Shown in pieces: positions 9,121-16,647 of a stretch of DNA of 64,000 nt; the first letter of the stretch is position 1, and every line of letters begins with the position of its first letter. Position numbers and translations under genes: made by a program. Under the pieces are notes generated by a model. The model was given only the letters and a program-made list of their open reading frames with translations, searched no databases and had not been told where the DNA came from. This stretch comes from Pseudohongiella sp. O18 (GTDB lineage: Bacteria > Pseudomonadota > Gammaproteobacteria > Pseudomonadales > Pseudohongiellaceae), in contig NZ_JAJSAR010000001.1 of the NCBI RefSeq assembly GCF_021729085.1, positions 1,488,001-1,552,000 of the forward strand, read 5' to 3'.

Positions 9121-9705
9121 ATGGCAAGACCGGTAGAGTTCGTTTACGAAGATGTATTGACCAATGCCATGGAGCAATTCTGGAGAGAGGGCTTTGAAGC
9201 AAGCTCGGTTCAGAAGCTGCTGGATGTCACTGGAATCAATCGTGGTACTTTGTACAACTCCTTTGGTGATAAGGACACATTCTTCAAGTCCTGTCTGGAG
9301 CACTACAATAAGCTGGTAGACAAAGAACTGGCAGCGACGCTCAACAATGAAGAGCTTGCACCCTGGGCAGCGATCGAGAAGTATTTTGATGTAACAGTGC
9401 TGGCAACCACCAACAAGCGTCGGTCCATGGGCTGCCTGCTGGTGAATTCCTTCTGTGAAAGCATCAATTACAACAAAGACATCCAGAAGCTGGTCAAGGC
9501 TTACTACAGCAACATCCGCAAGGCGCTGCTGAAGCGCCTGAAAGACGCTGAGAAAGCGGGCGAGCTGAACAAGTCTGCCAATGCTGAACTGGCCACCGAT
9601 GTGCTGATGAATGCACTCAGTGGGCTTCGCGTGCATTCCCGTGAGGGTAAGCCTGCCAAGCAGCTGGGCGAAATCATCAAGTTCACGATCAGCTCACTGC
9701 GCTGA
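9121..9705 (+). CDS. TetR/AcrR-family transcriptional regulator
   Basis: A 194-residue regulator. The N-terminal helix-turn-helix occupies about residues 10-50 (EQFWREGFEASSVQKLLDVTGINRGTLYNSFGDKDTFF), the standard TetR_N pattern. The C-terminal ligand domain, with MGCLLVNSFCES near residue 100, resembles the AcrR-like branch that often controls efflux or electrophile-responsive genes. TetR proteins normally repress by binding a palindrome as dimers. The matching palindromes 90-140 bp upstream suggest autoregulation. No obvious target gene is adjacent: the next gene encodes an ExbD protein with its own apparent promoter. Confidence 0.9.
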   Translation: MARPVEFVYEDVLTNAMEQFWREGFEASSVQKLLDVTGINRGTLYNSFGDKDTFFKSCLEHYNKLVDKELAATLNNEELAPWAAIEKYFDVTVLATTNKRRSMGCLLVNSFCESINYNKDIQKLVKAYYSNIRKALLKRLKDAEKAGELNKSANAELATDVLMNALSGLRVHSREGKPAKQLGEIIKFTISSLR

Positions 9706-9716
9706 TTCTGTATCAG

Positions 9717-9745
9717 GCCTGCCGTTGTGTAGTGCGGCGGCAGGC
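9717..9745 (+). terminator. Stem-loop after the TetR gene
   Basis: GCCTGCCG at 9717-9724 pairs exactly with CGGCAGGC at 9738-9745 across a 13-base loop, starting 12 bases after the tetR-type stop codon. No run of T follows, so it is at best a weak intrinsic terminator or a 3'-end stabilising hairpin. Confidence 0.4.
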
Positions 9746-9779
9746 TCGCAATAATTCTTAAATCCGTCCGCCTTATCTG

Positions 9780-9807
9780 TTGTCGTCACCGTCATATCAG
9801 GTATACT
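9780..9807 (+). promoter_or_regulatory. Sigma-70-like promoter before exbD
   Basis: TTGTCG at 9780-9785 and TATACT at 9802-9807 are separated by 16 bp, a reasonable -35/-10 pair. Transcription from here would give exbD a leader of roughly 90 nucleotides. This is a visual match only. Confidence 0.4.
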
Positions 9808-9906
9808 TAGGGCAATGATGGATATGCAGCAAACTGCTTGTTGTCCTGCAAATCGTAATAAAAACAACTGGTTAAGCAATTAATCAAACGATACTGGTAG
9901 CATATA

Positions 9907-10320
9907 ATGAAAAAACTGGCTGGAGAACGTAAAAAAGACGAAAGCAATGTCGACCTCACCCCGATGCTCGACGTGGTATTCATCCTGTTGATCTTCTTCG
10001 TGGTAACGGCAACATTCCTGTCAGAGCAGGCAATTGATGCGGCCAGTAACGAGAACAACGAGACTCCGCCCGAACAGAATGACGATCTGAAAAACATTCT
10101 GGTCGAGCTTAGCCAGAACAATGAGATTCGTTTCAATGGTGAGCCACGTGCCGTTCTGCCCAGTCAGATCCGTGCGAACATTGACCGTCTGAAAGCCGAG
10201 AACCCCTCAGCATCAGTGATCATCCAGCCAGATAACCGTTCCAACGTCGAGACCATGGTTATGGTAATGGATGCGGCGAGACAGGCCGGCATCTACAATA
10301 TTTCGGTTGTTGAGCCCTGA
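9907..10320 (+). CDS. exbD: ExbD/TolR-family biopolymer transport protein
   Basis: A 137-residue protein with one N-terminal membrane helix followed by a periplasmic domain. ExbD and TolR are the small subunits of proton-driven motors that energise TonB or Tol. The family signature VDLTPMLDVVFILLIFFVVTAT is at residues 16-37 and includes the essential membrane Asp in LTPMLDVVF. The periplasmic domain ends in the usual MDAARQAGIYNISVVEP pattern. No exbB, tolQ or tonB is present on either side, so the motor partner must be encoded elsewhere. A strong hairpin terminator follows, making this a single-gene transcript. Confidence 0.92.
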   Translation: MKKLAGERKKDESNVDLTPMLDVVFILLIFFVVTATFLSEQAIDAASNENNETPPEQNDDLKNILVELSQNNEIRFNGEPRAVLPSQIRANIDRLKAENPSASVIIQPDNRSNVETMVMVMDAARQAGIYNISVVEP

Positions 10321-10349
10321 TGGCCGGCTGACAATCCAGAATAGTCGAC

Positions 10350-10375
10350 AAAACGCACCTCCGGGTGCGTTTTTG
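10350..10375 (+). terminator. Rho-independent terminator after exbD
   Basis: AAAACGCACC at 10350-10359 pairs with GGTGCGTTTT at 10364-10373 around a TCCG tetraloop and runs into TTTTT. It lies 30 bases after the exbD stop and ends just before the mtnA ribosome-binding region. Confidence 0.85.
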
Positions 10376-10392
10376 GTTTATAGGAGTCCAAC

Positions 10393-11550
10393 ATGTCCGC
10401 GCTCAGTGCTGTTCCGGCCGAGAATATGCGTACTTTGTGGTTTGACGAGTCAGATCAGAAAGTTTGTTTCATCGATCAGACGCATCTGCCTCATCAGCTG
10501 ATCATCCGCACCCTGGACTCCCTCTCAGACGCTGTAAGCGCAATTGTCGACATGCAGGTGAGAGGCGCCCCACTGATCGGCATTACCGCCGCCTTCGGTC
10601 TCTGGCGAGCTCTGCAGCAGGACCCCGAAGACCTGGAGTCCAGCAGCAAGACACTGCTGGCGACCCGGCCGACGGCCATCAATCTGCACTGGGCCCTGTC
10701 TCGCATGGTAAACGGACTGCGTGATGTGCCCGCCGCGCAGCGCGCCCCAAGGGCATTGGTGCTGGCCAGGGCTCTGCTGGCGGAAGACGCAGCAGCCTGC
10801 GGCGCAATAGGGGATCATGGCTATCGGATTCTGCAGGACCTGCTGGCGGCGAAACGTCAGCGTGACGGCGACCAGGCGGTGCTCAATATTCTGACACACT
10901 GCAACGCCGGCTGGCTGGCCACGGGCGGATGGGGAACGGCCCTGGCACCCATTTACAAAGCCCATCTCGCTGGCTTGCCAGTTCATGTCTGGGTCGATGA
11001 AACACGGCCCCGCAATCAGGGAGCATCCCTGACAACCTGGGAGCTGGCCCGTAGTGGCGTGCCACACACTCTCATCGTCGATAATGCCGGTGGCCATCTG
11101 ATGCAGCATGCACAGGTTGATGTCTGTCTGGTGGGCAGCGACCGCACCACCGCGCAAGGCGATGTATGCAACAAGATTGGCACGTACCTGAAAGCCCTGG
11201 CCGCTTTCGACAATCAGGTGCCCTTCTATGTGGCTCTGCCATCTTCGACCATTGATTTTGAATGTGTGGATGGCGTTCGGGAAATACCTATTGAAGAGCG
11301 CAGTGCCGACGAAGTCAGGCAGGTGCAGGGTGCGCTGGCAGGCGAATCCCAGTCAGGGCAGGTGAGCGTTCAGAAGGTTGCCATTACACCCGCCTCCACA
11401 GCAGTCAGCAACTACGGCTTTGACGTTACTCCCGCACGCCTGGTTTCCGGCCTGATCACGGAGCTCGGCGTCTTTGATGCAAGCCGTGCCGGTTTGATGT
11501 CGATCAGGGAGCAACTGGACATCGAGTCTGGCGTTGCTGAGAGCGCCTGA
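10393..11550 (+). CDS. mtnA: S-methyl-5-thioribose-1-phosphate isomerase
   Basis: A 385-residue enzyme of the eIF-2B alpha/MtnA family, which converts methylthioribose-1-phosphate to methylthioribulose-1-phosphate in methionine salvage. Visible family landmarks are QVRGAPLIGITAAFGL near residue 55, the catalytic-Cys segment ILTHCNAGWLATGGWGTAL near residue 165, and VGSDRTTAQGDVCNKIGTY with the catalytic Asp near residue 250. The NYGFDVTPARLVSGLITELG end is characteristic. An AGGAG lies upstream of the ATG. It stands alone: no mtnB, mtnC, mtnD or MTA phosphorylase gene is in the window. The substrate source could be the speDE spermidine pathway at 37105-38463, which releases methylthioadenosine. 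Confidence 0.95.
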   Translation: MSALSAVPAENMRTLWFDESDQKVCFIDQTHLPHQLIIRTLDSLSDAVSAIVDMQVRGAPLIGITAAFGLWRALQQDPEDLESSSKTLLATRPTAINLHWALSRMVNGLRDVPAAQRAPRALVLARALLAEDAAACGAIGDHGYRILQDLLAAKRQRDGDQAVLNILTHCNAGWLATGGWGTALAPIYKAHLAGLPVHVWVDETRPRNQGASLTTWELARSGVPHTLIVDNAGGHLMQHAQVDVCLVGSDRTTAQGDVCNKIGTYLKALAAFDNQVPFYVALPSSTIDFECVDGVREIPIEERSADEVRQVQGALAGESQSGQVSVQKVAITPASTAVSNYGFDVTPARLVSGLITELGVFDASRAGLMSIREQLDIESGVAESA

Positions 11551-11585
11551 GCCGGGCGGCACATCAGGCGGTGCTGTTCACCTGA

Positions 11586-11933
11586 TCAGCCTGGCGGCCA
11601 TTGCATCTGTCTCCCGCCCAGAATGTGCAGGTGCAAATGATGGACAGTCTGACCGCCATCGTCTCCAGTATTGATGACCAGCCGATAGCCGCCCTCACTC
11701 AGACCTTCTTCTTTTGCGATACGGCGTGCCGCCAGCAGCAGACTTCCCATCAGCTCGCAATCACCGTCCTCTGCGTCGGCCACACTGGCGATATGTTTGC
11801 GAGGAATGACGAGAATATGTGTTGGAGCGACCGGGCTTATGTCGCGAAAAGCATAGACATGTTCATCCTGGTAAACCCGGGTGCTGGGAATTTCACCGGC
11901 GATGATTCGACAGAACAGGCACTGACTTGTCAT
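11586..11933 (-). CDS. hinT: HIT-family purine nucleoside phosphoramidase (HinT-like)
   Basis: A 115-residue histidine-triad protein. HinT enzymes hydrolyse AMP-N-linked phosphoramidates. The N-terminal zinc-type pair CLFCRIIAGEIPS, the VIPRKHI strand and the catalytic HHLHLHILGGRQM histidine triad near residue 100 are all present. Length is normal for bacterial HinT. A GGAGGAAG ribosome site precedes the ATG at 11933. It is convergent with mtnA (35-bp gap) and divergent from the glutaminyl cyclase gene, so it is probably transcribed alone. Confidence 0.93.
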   Translation of the reverse strand: MTSQCLFCRIIAGEIPSTRVYQDEHVYAFRDISPVAPTHILVIPRKHIASVADAEDGDCELMGSLLLAARRIAKEEGLSEGGYRLVINTGDDGGQTVHHLHLHILGGRQMQWPPG

Positions 11934-12003
11934 TGTGCTGCTTCCTCCCTAAACTGACGCAGAATTATCAGGCAAGCTAGCTGTGCAGGAGCCAGAACAT
12001 AGC

Positions 12004-12891
12004 ATGTTGTTCCCCCGATTACATCTGTCACACAGTCTTGCTGAGCGTCGCCAGCGACCTTGCATATCTTTTGGTATTACGGGTTCATTGCCATACGGCG
12101 CTGCTGGTAAAAACCTGCTGTGTCTGTTGCTTATTGGTCTGGCACTTTCAATCGCGGTGCCTGCCAGAGCGCAGGTTCCGGTGTATGACTTCGAAGTCGT
12201 GGCACAATATCCGCACAATAGCCGCTTTTTTACTCAGGGGCTGCTGATTCATGACGGACGGCTGTATGAGGGAACGGGACGTTACGGTGAATCTGCGCTG
12301 ATGGAGATCAATCTTGCCGATGGTTCGATCGTTCGTCGTGTTGACCTGGCCCAGCGTTACTTTGGCGAGGGGATTGCCGTCGCAGGGGATCGCCTGTTCC
12401 AACTGACCTGGCGCGAAAATGTTGCCTTTGAGTACGACCTGGATACTTTTGAGCGGGTAAATGCTCACTTTATCCCGATGGAGGGCTGGGGCCTGACTTG
12501 GGATGGAGAATCACTGATATTGAGTGACGGCAGCCATCAGCTGTATTTCCTGGATCCGGATACCTTCGCAACCCGTCGTCGCGTGGCCGTGCAGGCGGGC
12601 GGGCAGTATATAGGAAACCTCAATGAGCTGGAGTTCATCGATGGAGAGGTCTGGGCAAATGTCTGGATGTCTCAGCAGATTGTTCGAATCAACCCGGAAA
12701 CTGGTGATATTACCGGCGTGATTGACCTGACCGGGCTGGCTGACAGAACCGAGCGTGGACCTGGGGATTCGGTACTGAATGGTATTGCCTGGGATGCTGA
12801 GCAGCGCAGGCTGCTCGTTACCGGTAAGTTGTGGTCCCATGTCTTTGAAATCAGCCTGCATCCTCGCAGTGACATTGCTCCGCAAGATTAG
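12004..12891 (+). CDS. Exported glutaminyl-peptide cyclotransferase
   Basis: About 295 residues. After an unusually long basic N-terminal stretch, a hydrophobic segment (LLCLLLIGLALSIAVPARA, about residues 37-55) ends in an AxA signal-peptidase motif, so the enzyme should be exported. The mature part is a five-bladed beta-propeller of the bacterial/plant glutaminyl cyclase type: FTQGLLIHDGRLYEGTGRYG, EGWGLTWDGESLILSDGS, LNELEFIDGEVWANVW and LNGIAWDAEQRRLLVTGK are the blade signatures. These enzymes form N-terminal pyroglutamate on peptides. The start is uncertain: an in-frame GTG at 11983 and the ATG at 12004 are both possible. The stop is four bases before the next gene, a predicted peptidase lipoprotein. 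Confidence 0.87.
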   Translation: MLFPRLHLSHSLAERRQRPCISFGITGSLPYGAAGKNLLCLLLIGLALSIAVPARAQVPVYDFEVVAQYPHNSRFFTQGLLIHDGRLYEGTGRYGESALMEINLADGSIVRRVDLAQRYFGEGIAVAGDRLFQLTWRENVAFEYDLDTFERVNAHFIPMEGWGLTWDGESLILSDGSHQLYFLDPDTFATRRRVAVQAGGQYIGNLNELEFIDGEVWANVWMSQQIVRINPETGDITGVIDLTGLADRTERGPGDSVLNGIAWDAEQRRLLVTGKLWSHVFEISLHPRSDIAPQD

Positions 12892-12895
12892 GCTC

Positions 12896-13939
12896 GTGAA
12901 ACCCGGCGTCAAGGCACTGCTGATAACCCTGCTTGCCCTGTCGCTCAGCGCCTGCTCCGCGGTGTCTTTCTATACCCAGGCTGCAACCGGGCAGCTTTCC
13001 CTGCTGATGAATCGACAGTCGATTGCGGAGTTGATCGCCAGCGCTGATACCCCGCCAGAACTGCTTGAAAAGCTGCAGCTTGTATCAGATGCCCGCCAGT
13101 TTGCGATTAATGAACTGGGGCTGCCAGACAATGGCAGCTATACCAGCTACGTGGACGTGGAGCGGTCCTATCTGGTGTGGAATGTTTTCGCCGCACCTGC
13201 CTTCGCGATGCAGCCCCTGCAATGGTGTTTTCCTATAGCCGGCTGTGTCAGTTATCGCGGGTATTTCACTGAATCAGCGGCCAGAGACTTTGCCAGTGAT
13301 CTGGAGAAGCGCGGTTTTGATGTGTACATCGGAGGTGTAGACGCCTATTCCACGCTGGGCTGGTTTGCCGACCCGATACCGTCAACCGTCATGCGTCGAC
13401 CAGATCATCGCCTGGCGGGTCTGATTTTCCATGAAATGGCTCATCAACAAATTTACGTGCCAGGTGACACTCAATTCAATGAGAGTTTCGCCAGCTTTGT
13501 AGAGCAGCTGGGCGTTGAGCGTTGGCTGGCCCGCAATGATGATGAAAACCACTTCCAGACATACCTGGCTGAGCAGGAGGAGCAGCGCCGTTTCACAGAA
13601 TTTGTGCAGGACTGGCGTCAGCGCTTTGAACAGCTTTACCAGGCGCCCGATGCCGATCAGGAATCCAAACAGACATTACAGCAGCAGATGCGGGAGAGCT
13701 GGCGCGCGCAAAGCAGCAGTGGCCGCTATGATGGCTGGTTCGCAGGTCCGCTGAACAATGCGCAATTGCTTACCGTGTCGACTTATTTTGACTGGGTGCC
13801 GGCATTTGCGGCCCTGTATCAGCAGAGCGGTGAGGATTTGATGAACTTCTATCAGGCTGTGGAGTCGCTGGCTGAGCTTCCGCCCGAGGAGCGGACCCAG
13901 CGCTTGATGGTTCTGGGCTCGCGCGCCGCCGGCCGGTAA
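12896..13939 (+). CDS. Predicted aminopeptidase, outer-membrane or periplasmic lipoprotein
   Basis: A 347-residue protein of the COG4324 predicted aminopeptidase family. The GTG at 12896 gives a short lipoprotein signal with lipobox LSAC at residues 15-18; an in-frame TTG at 12875 is an alternative. The zinc-peptidase motif HEMAHQQIY (HExxH) lies near residue 180, followed by FNESFASFVEQLG, which supplies the probable third ligand and is typical of the family. The end of the preceding cyclase gene is four bases away, so they form an operon of two exported peptide-modifying enzymes. The aminopeptidase assignment is by family name; substrate unknown. Confidence 0.83.
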   Translation: MKPGVKALLITLLALSLSACSAVSFYTQAATGQLSLLMNRQSIAELIASADTPPELLEKLQLVSDARQFAINELGLPDNGSYTSYVDVERSYLVWNVFAAPAFAMQPLQWCFPIAGCVSYRGYFTESAARDFASDLEKRGFDVYIGGVDAYSTLGWFADPIPSTVMRRPDHRLAGLIFHEMAHQQIYVPGDTQFNESFASFVEQLGVERWLARNDDENHFQTYLAEQEEQRRFTEFVQDWRQRFEQLYQAPDADQESKQTLQQQMRESWRAQSSSGRYDGWFAGPLNNAQLLTVSTYFDWVPAFAALYQQSGEDLMNFYQAVESLAELPPEERTQRLMVLGSRAAGR

Positions 13940-13959
13940 GGCTGCGACGCGCAGATCAA

Positions 13960-14697
13960 TTAGCCGTTGGCCTGCAGCGGCGCGCCATTCAGGCGTGCTT
14001 CCAGTGTTTGTACCAGTTCTTTATAGAATTGTGAGCCAAGGTCTTTTTCCGCTGCCATTCGATACTGAGCCAGCGCATCCTCCAGTCGGCCTTCGCGCTC
14101 GTACAGTCTGCCCAGTGTACGATTCATGAATGCATTGTCTGGCATGACGCGGACGGCCGTTTCGTAGACCTGAATGGCTTTCTCTGTGTGCCCGGCGTTG
14201 TCGTAAATATTGCCCATGATATGGACGATGGAGTCATCACGCGGATCAGCTTCGATGGCTCGCAAGTCATACTCGATAGACTCTTCGAAACGCTCAGCGC
14301 GGCGCAACAGATCACCGATGGTTTTTAACGACGCGGTCAGAGGCGTGCTGGGTTGATTCTGGAGGGCGATGAAACGCGCCATCATGGGGATGGCATCGTC
14401 GGGGCGCTCCTGTGAGAGAAAAATATTGGCCAGGTTGCGATAGGCGTCAGCCAGATTCGGATCCGCTGCTACAGCCAGACGATATTCTTCAATCGCCTCA
14501 TCGTAACGCTCCAGATTGTTGTAAGTGTTGCCGCGGCGATAATGACGCTGGGCAAGCTCTGATGACGTGGCAGACAGGGCACGCTCGTGTTGAGTGGCAC
14601 CCTGCGCCTGCGCTGCTGCCGGCAGCATCAGTGCCGTGACTACCAGGACGGCAGCAATCAGAGGGATGCTGTAGTCTGTTAACTTAGTGGTCATCAT
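13960..14697 (-). CDS. Exported tetratricopeptide-repeat protein
   Basis: A 245-residue protein with a signal peptide (hydrophobic segment about residues 12-28, then AQAQG) and a body made of roughly five TPR units. Examples are the repeats beginning RGNTYNNLERYDEAIEEYRLA, YRNLANIFLSQERPDDAI and IMGNIYDNAGHTEKAIQVYETA. TPR arrays bind proteins or peptides, and nothing here indicates an enzymatic activity. It is convergent with the aminopeptidase (20-bp gap). AGGTGA precedes the ATG. The function is unassigned: it could be an assembly or scaffold factor in the periplasm. Confidence 0.85.
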   Translation of the reverse strand: MMTTKLTDYSIPLIAAVLVVTALMLPAAAQAQGATQHERALSATSSELAQRHYRRGNTYNNLERYDEAIEEYRLAVAADPNLADAYRNLANIFLSQERPDDAIPMMARFIALQNQPSTPLTASLKTIGDLLRRAERFEESIEYDLRAIEADPRDDSIVHIMGNIYDNAGHTEKAIQVYETAVRVMPDNAFMNRTLGRLYEREGRLEDALAQYRMAAEKDLGSQFYKELVQTLEARLNGAPLQANG

Positions 14698-14853
14698 TGT
14701 TCACCTGTTGAGCTTTTCTACAATACTATCGATGCTTGGCGTTCCGAGCTATGTTGTGCGTGAATTAAGCTGTGATAATTTGTGACACGTATCCATAGCC
14801 TTATCATCACTATTAATTATAATTTGCTGCATTGATTACGAACAGATTTTACT

Positions 14854-15963
14854 ATGTCCGATTTAAGATTGATGGCTGGTGCAGCCGCAAAAAATTCGCT
14901 GGCGCAGAACGGTTTGCGCGGACGGGATTTTAATTGGCTTGCTGGAGCGTCTGGCGGCCCAAAGTGGTTTGTGCTGTATGGCCTTGATCGTTATCTGGCA
15001 GGTGAATTTTTTGGGCCCCGCAACGGCGTCCCGCTAAGAATGGTGGGATCATCTGCGGGTGCCTGGCGGCTTGCCTGCTATGCTGCACCTGATCCGGTTG
15101 CCAGTCTTCAGGCGCTGGCCACGCATTATTCCAGCCAGACCTACTCGTCACGCCCTGACCGTTATGAGATCAGTCTTGAGGCCAGGAAGATGCTCAATCA
15201 GGTACTTGCAGCAAACGACATGAGTATTGAGAAGGCGGCTGCGGCGATCGCCAGCAATCAGCATCGGCGCCTGTATGTCATAACGGACAGAGCCCGGCGG
15301 CTGACCCGCCCTGAGAATAAATTGATGCTGAATATTGGGCTGACGCTGGTCGCGCTCGGAAACCTCGGCAGTCGCCGCAGCCTGCGCTGGTTTTTTGAGC
15401 GCTACGTGTTTCACAACGCCTGTGATCGAGGCGCAGACGAGCTTGTGCTAAGTGACATGCCAACACAATATGTCCCGCTGTCTGCGCAGAACGTTCACAG
15501 TGCTTTGATGGCAAGCGGATCAATTCCACTGGTCATGGAGGCTGTCACGCAGGTAGAGGGAGCTCCAGGGGCTGTTTTTCGCGATGGTGGCATGACCGAC
15601 TATCACCTTGATCTGCCATACGAAAAATCAGATGGCCTGGTGTTGTATCCGCACTTTTACGCCTCCGTTGTACCGGGCTGGTTCGATAAGCTTGCGCGCT
15701 GGCGCCGCGCCAACCCTGCGCACTTTGACAACGTTGTGCTTGTTACACCCACAAAGCAGTTTGTTGATCGACTGCCTTATGGGAAAATACCTGACCGTGA
15801 TGACTTTCGGCGCCTGTCGGATGCACAGCGGCTCAAATACTGGCAGACTGTGCTCAGCGAGAGCGAGCGGCTGGCTGACAGCTTTCGGGAACTGGTGGCC
15901 ATGGGGCCCGCGGTTGTCGAACACATTCACGAATTCTCCAACAGCAGGACCAAACATGTTTGA
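14854..15963 (+). CDS. Patatin-like phospholipase
   Basis: A 369-residue cytoplasmic-looking protein without a signal peptide. The patatin catalytic dyad elements are in order: an oxyanion loop GASGGPKW at residues 31-38, the nucleophile elbow GSSAG with Ser67, and the Asp motif DGGMTDYH at about residue 244. Patatin proteins are Ser-Asp lipid acyl hydrolases. GGPKW in place of the usual GGGxRG is typical of one bacterial subfamily. Its last codons overlap the start of a small lipoprotein gene by eight bases, and a PaaI-type thioesterase follows 16 bases later, suggesting a lipid- or acyl-related operon. Substrate unknown. Confidence 0.87.
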   Translation: MSDLRLMAGAAAKNSLAQNGLRGRDFNWLAGASGGPKWFVLYGLDRYLAGEFFGPRNGVPLRMVGSSAGAWRLACYAAPDPVASLQALATHYSSQTYSSRPDRYEISLEARKMLNQVLAANDMSIEKAAAAIASNQHRRLYVITDRARRLTRPENKLMLNIGLTLVALGNLGSRRSLRWFFERYVFHNACDRGADELVLSDMPTQYVPLSAQNVHSALMASGSIPLVMEAVTQVEGAPGAVFRDGGMTDYHLDLPYEKSDGLVLYPHFYASVVPGWFDKLARWRRANPAHFDNVVLVTPTKQFVDRLPYGKIPDRDDFRRLSDAQRLKYWQTVLSESERLADSFRELVAMGPAVVEHIHEFSNSRTKHV

Positions 15964-16159
15964 TTCGTCTCGTAATTCGGTGATATCCACTACACTGCGC
16001 ATAAGCAGTGTGGCTCTGCTGATGGCAGCAATGAGCGGCTGTCTGGGCACAGCAGTAGGCGCAGCCGTGGACGTCACACTGGAAGTCGCCAAAGTGCCAT
16101 TCAAGGTAGCTGGCGCGGTGGCAGACGTTGCCACAGACGATGATGACGACAAGGACTGA
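15956..16159 (+). CDS. Small lipoprotein, unknown function
   Basis: A 67-residue protein. Residues 1-29 form a signal ending in the lipobox MSGC, so the mature lipoprotein is only about 39 residues: a Val/Ala-rich segment (VGAAVDVTLEVAKVPFKVAGAVADVA) followed by an acidic tail of five consecutive aspartates. Similar tiny lipoproteins with repeated VDV/VKV/AGAAVD patterns occur in other gammaproteobacteria without known function. It starts inside the patatin gene (eight-base overlap), which implies translational coupling. The reading frame, lipobox and overlap support it as a real gene. Confidence 0.7.
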   Translation: MFDSSRNSVISTTLRISSVALLMAAMSGCLGTAVGAAVDVTLEVAKVPFKVAGAVADVATDDDDDKD

Positions 16160-16175
16160 TTAGGACGCCCGAACC

Positions 16176-16616
16176 ATGAGCAGTTACAAGCGGAAGGGCC
16201 ACCGTCCCGAGGACTATGGTATTCCCGGACATTTTCAGCACTGGGATGGTGACCAGGCGGAAGACAGCATAGGTCCTTTCTTTTTCGCGCTGCAGGATGG
16301 TGAAATCCACACAGCGTTCCGCGTAAAACCCGAGAACTGCAATGCGCATCGCACGCTGCATGGTGGTATTTCCATGATGTTCGCCGATTACACCCTTTGC
16401 CTGGCCGCCATTGGTGGTACTCACGAAGGCGTGGTCACGGTTTCATGCAATAGTGAATTTGTCGGTCCGGCCCAAGAGGGTGATCTGGTAACAGGTCGTG
16501 GAGAGGTGATTCGCAAAGGCCGCTCGCTGGTGTTTGCGCGAGCGGTGCTGGAGGTTGAGGGAGAGCCGATACTGACCGCCAGCGGTGTACTGAAACTGGT
16601 TAACCGCCGCAGCTGA
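16176..16616 (+). CDS. PaaI-family hotdog thioesterase
   Basis: A 146-residue hotdog-fold protein. The PaaI-type active segment is CNAHRTLHGGISMMFADYTLCLAA near residue 54-78, with the HGG turn and the acidic residue of the long helix (Asp in MMFAD) that act in catalysis. The later strands VTVSCNSEFVGPAQEGDLV and RSLVFARAVLEVEGEPILTASGVLKLV are typical. Members hydrolyse acyl-CoA thioesters, often aryl-CoA or short to medium acyl-CoA. It lies 16 bases after the small lipoprotein gene and is convergent with the amidohydrolase gene. Confidence 0.88.
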   Translation: MSSYKRKGHRPEDYGIPGHFQHWDGDQAEDSIGPFFFALQDGEIHTAFRVKPENCNAHRTLHGGISMMFADYTLCLAAIGGTHEGVVTVSCNSEFVGPAQEGDLVTGRGEVIRKGRSLVFARAVLEVEGEPILTASGVLKLVNRRS

Positions 16617-16647
16617 TTCAGGGTAGCTGCTATCGGGGCAGGCGGCA

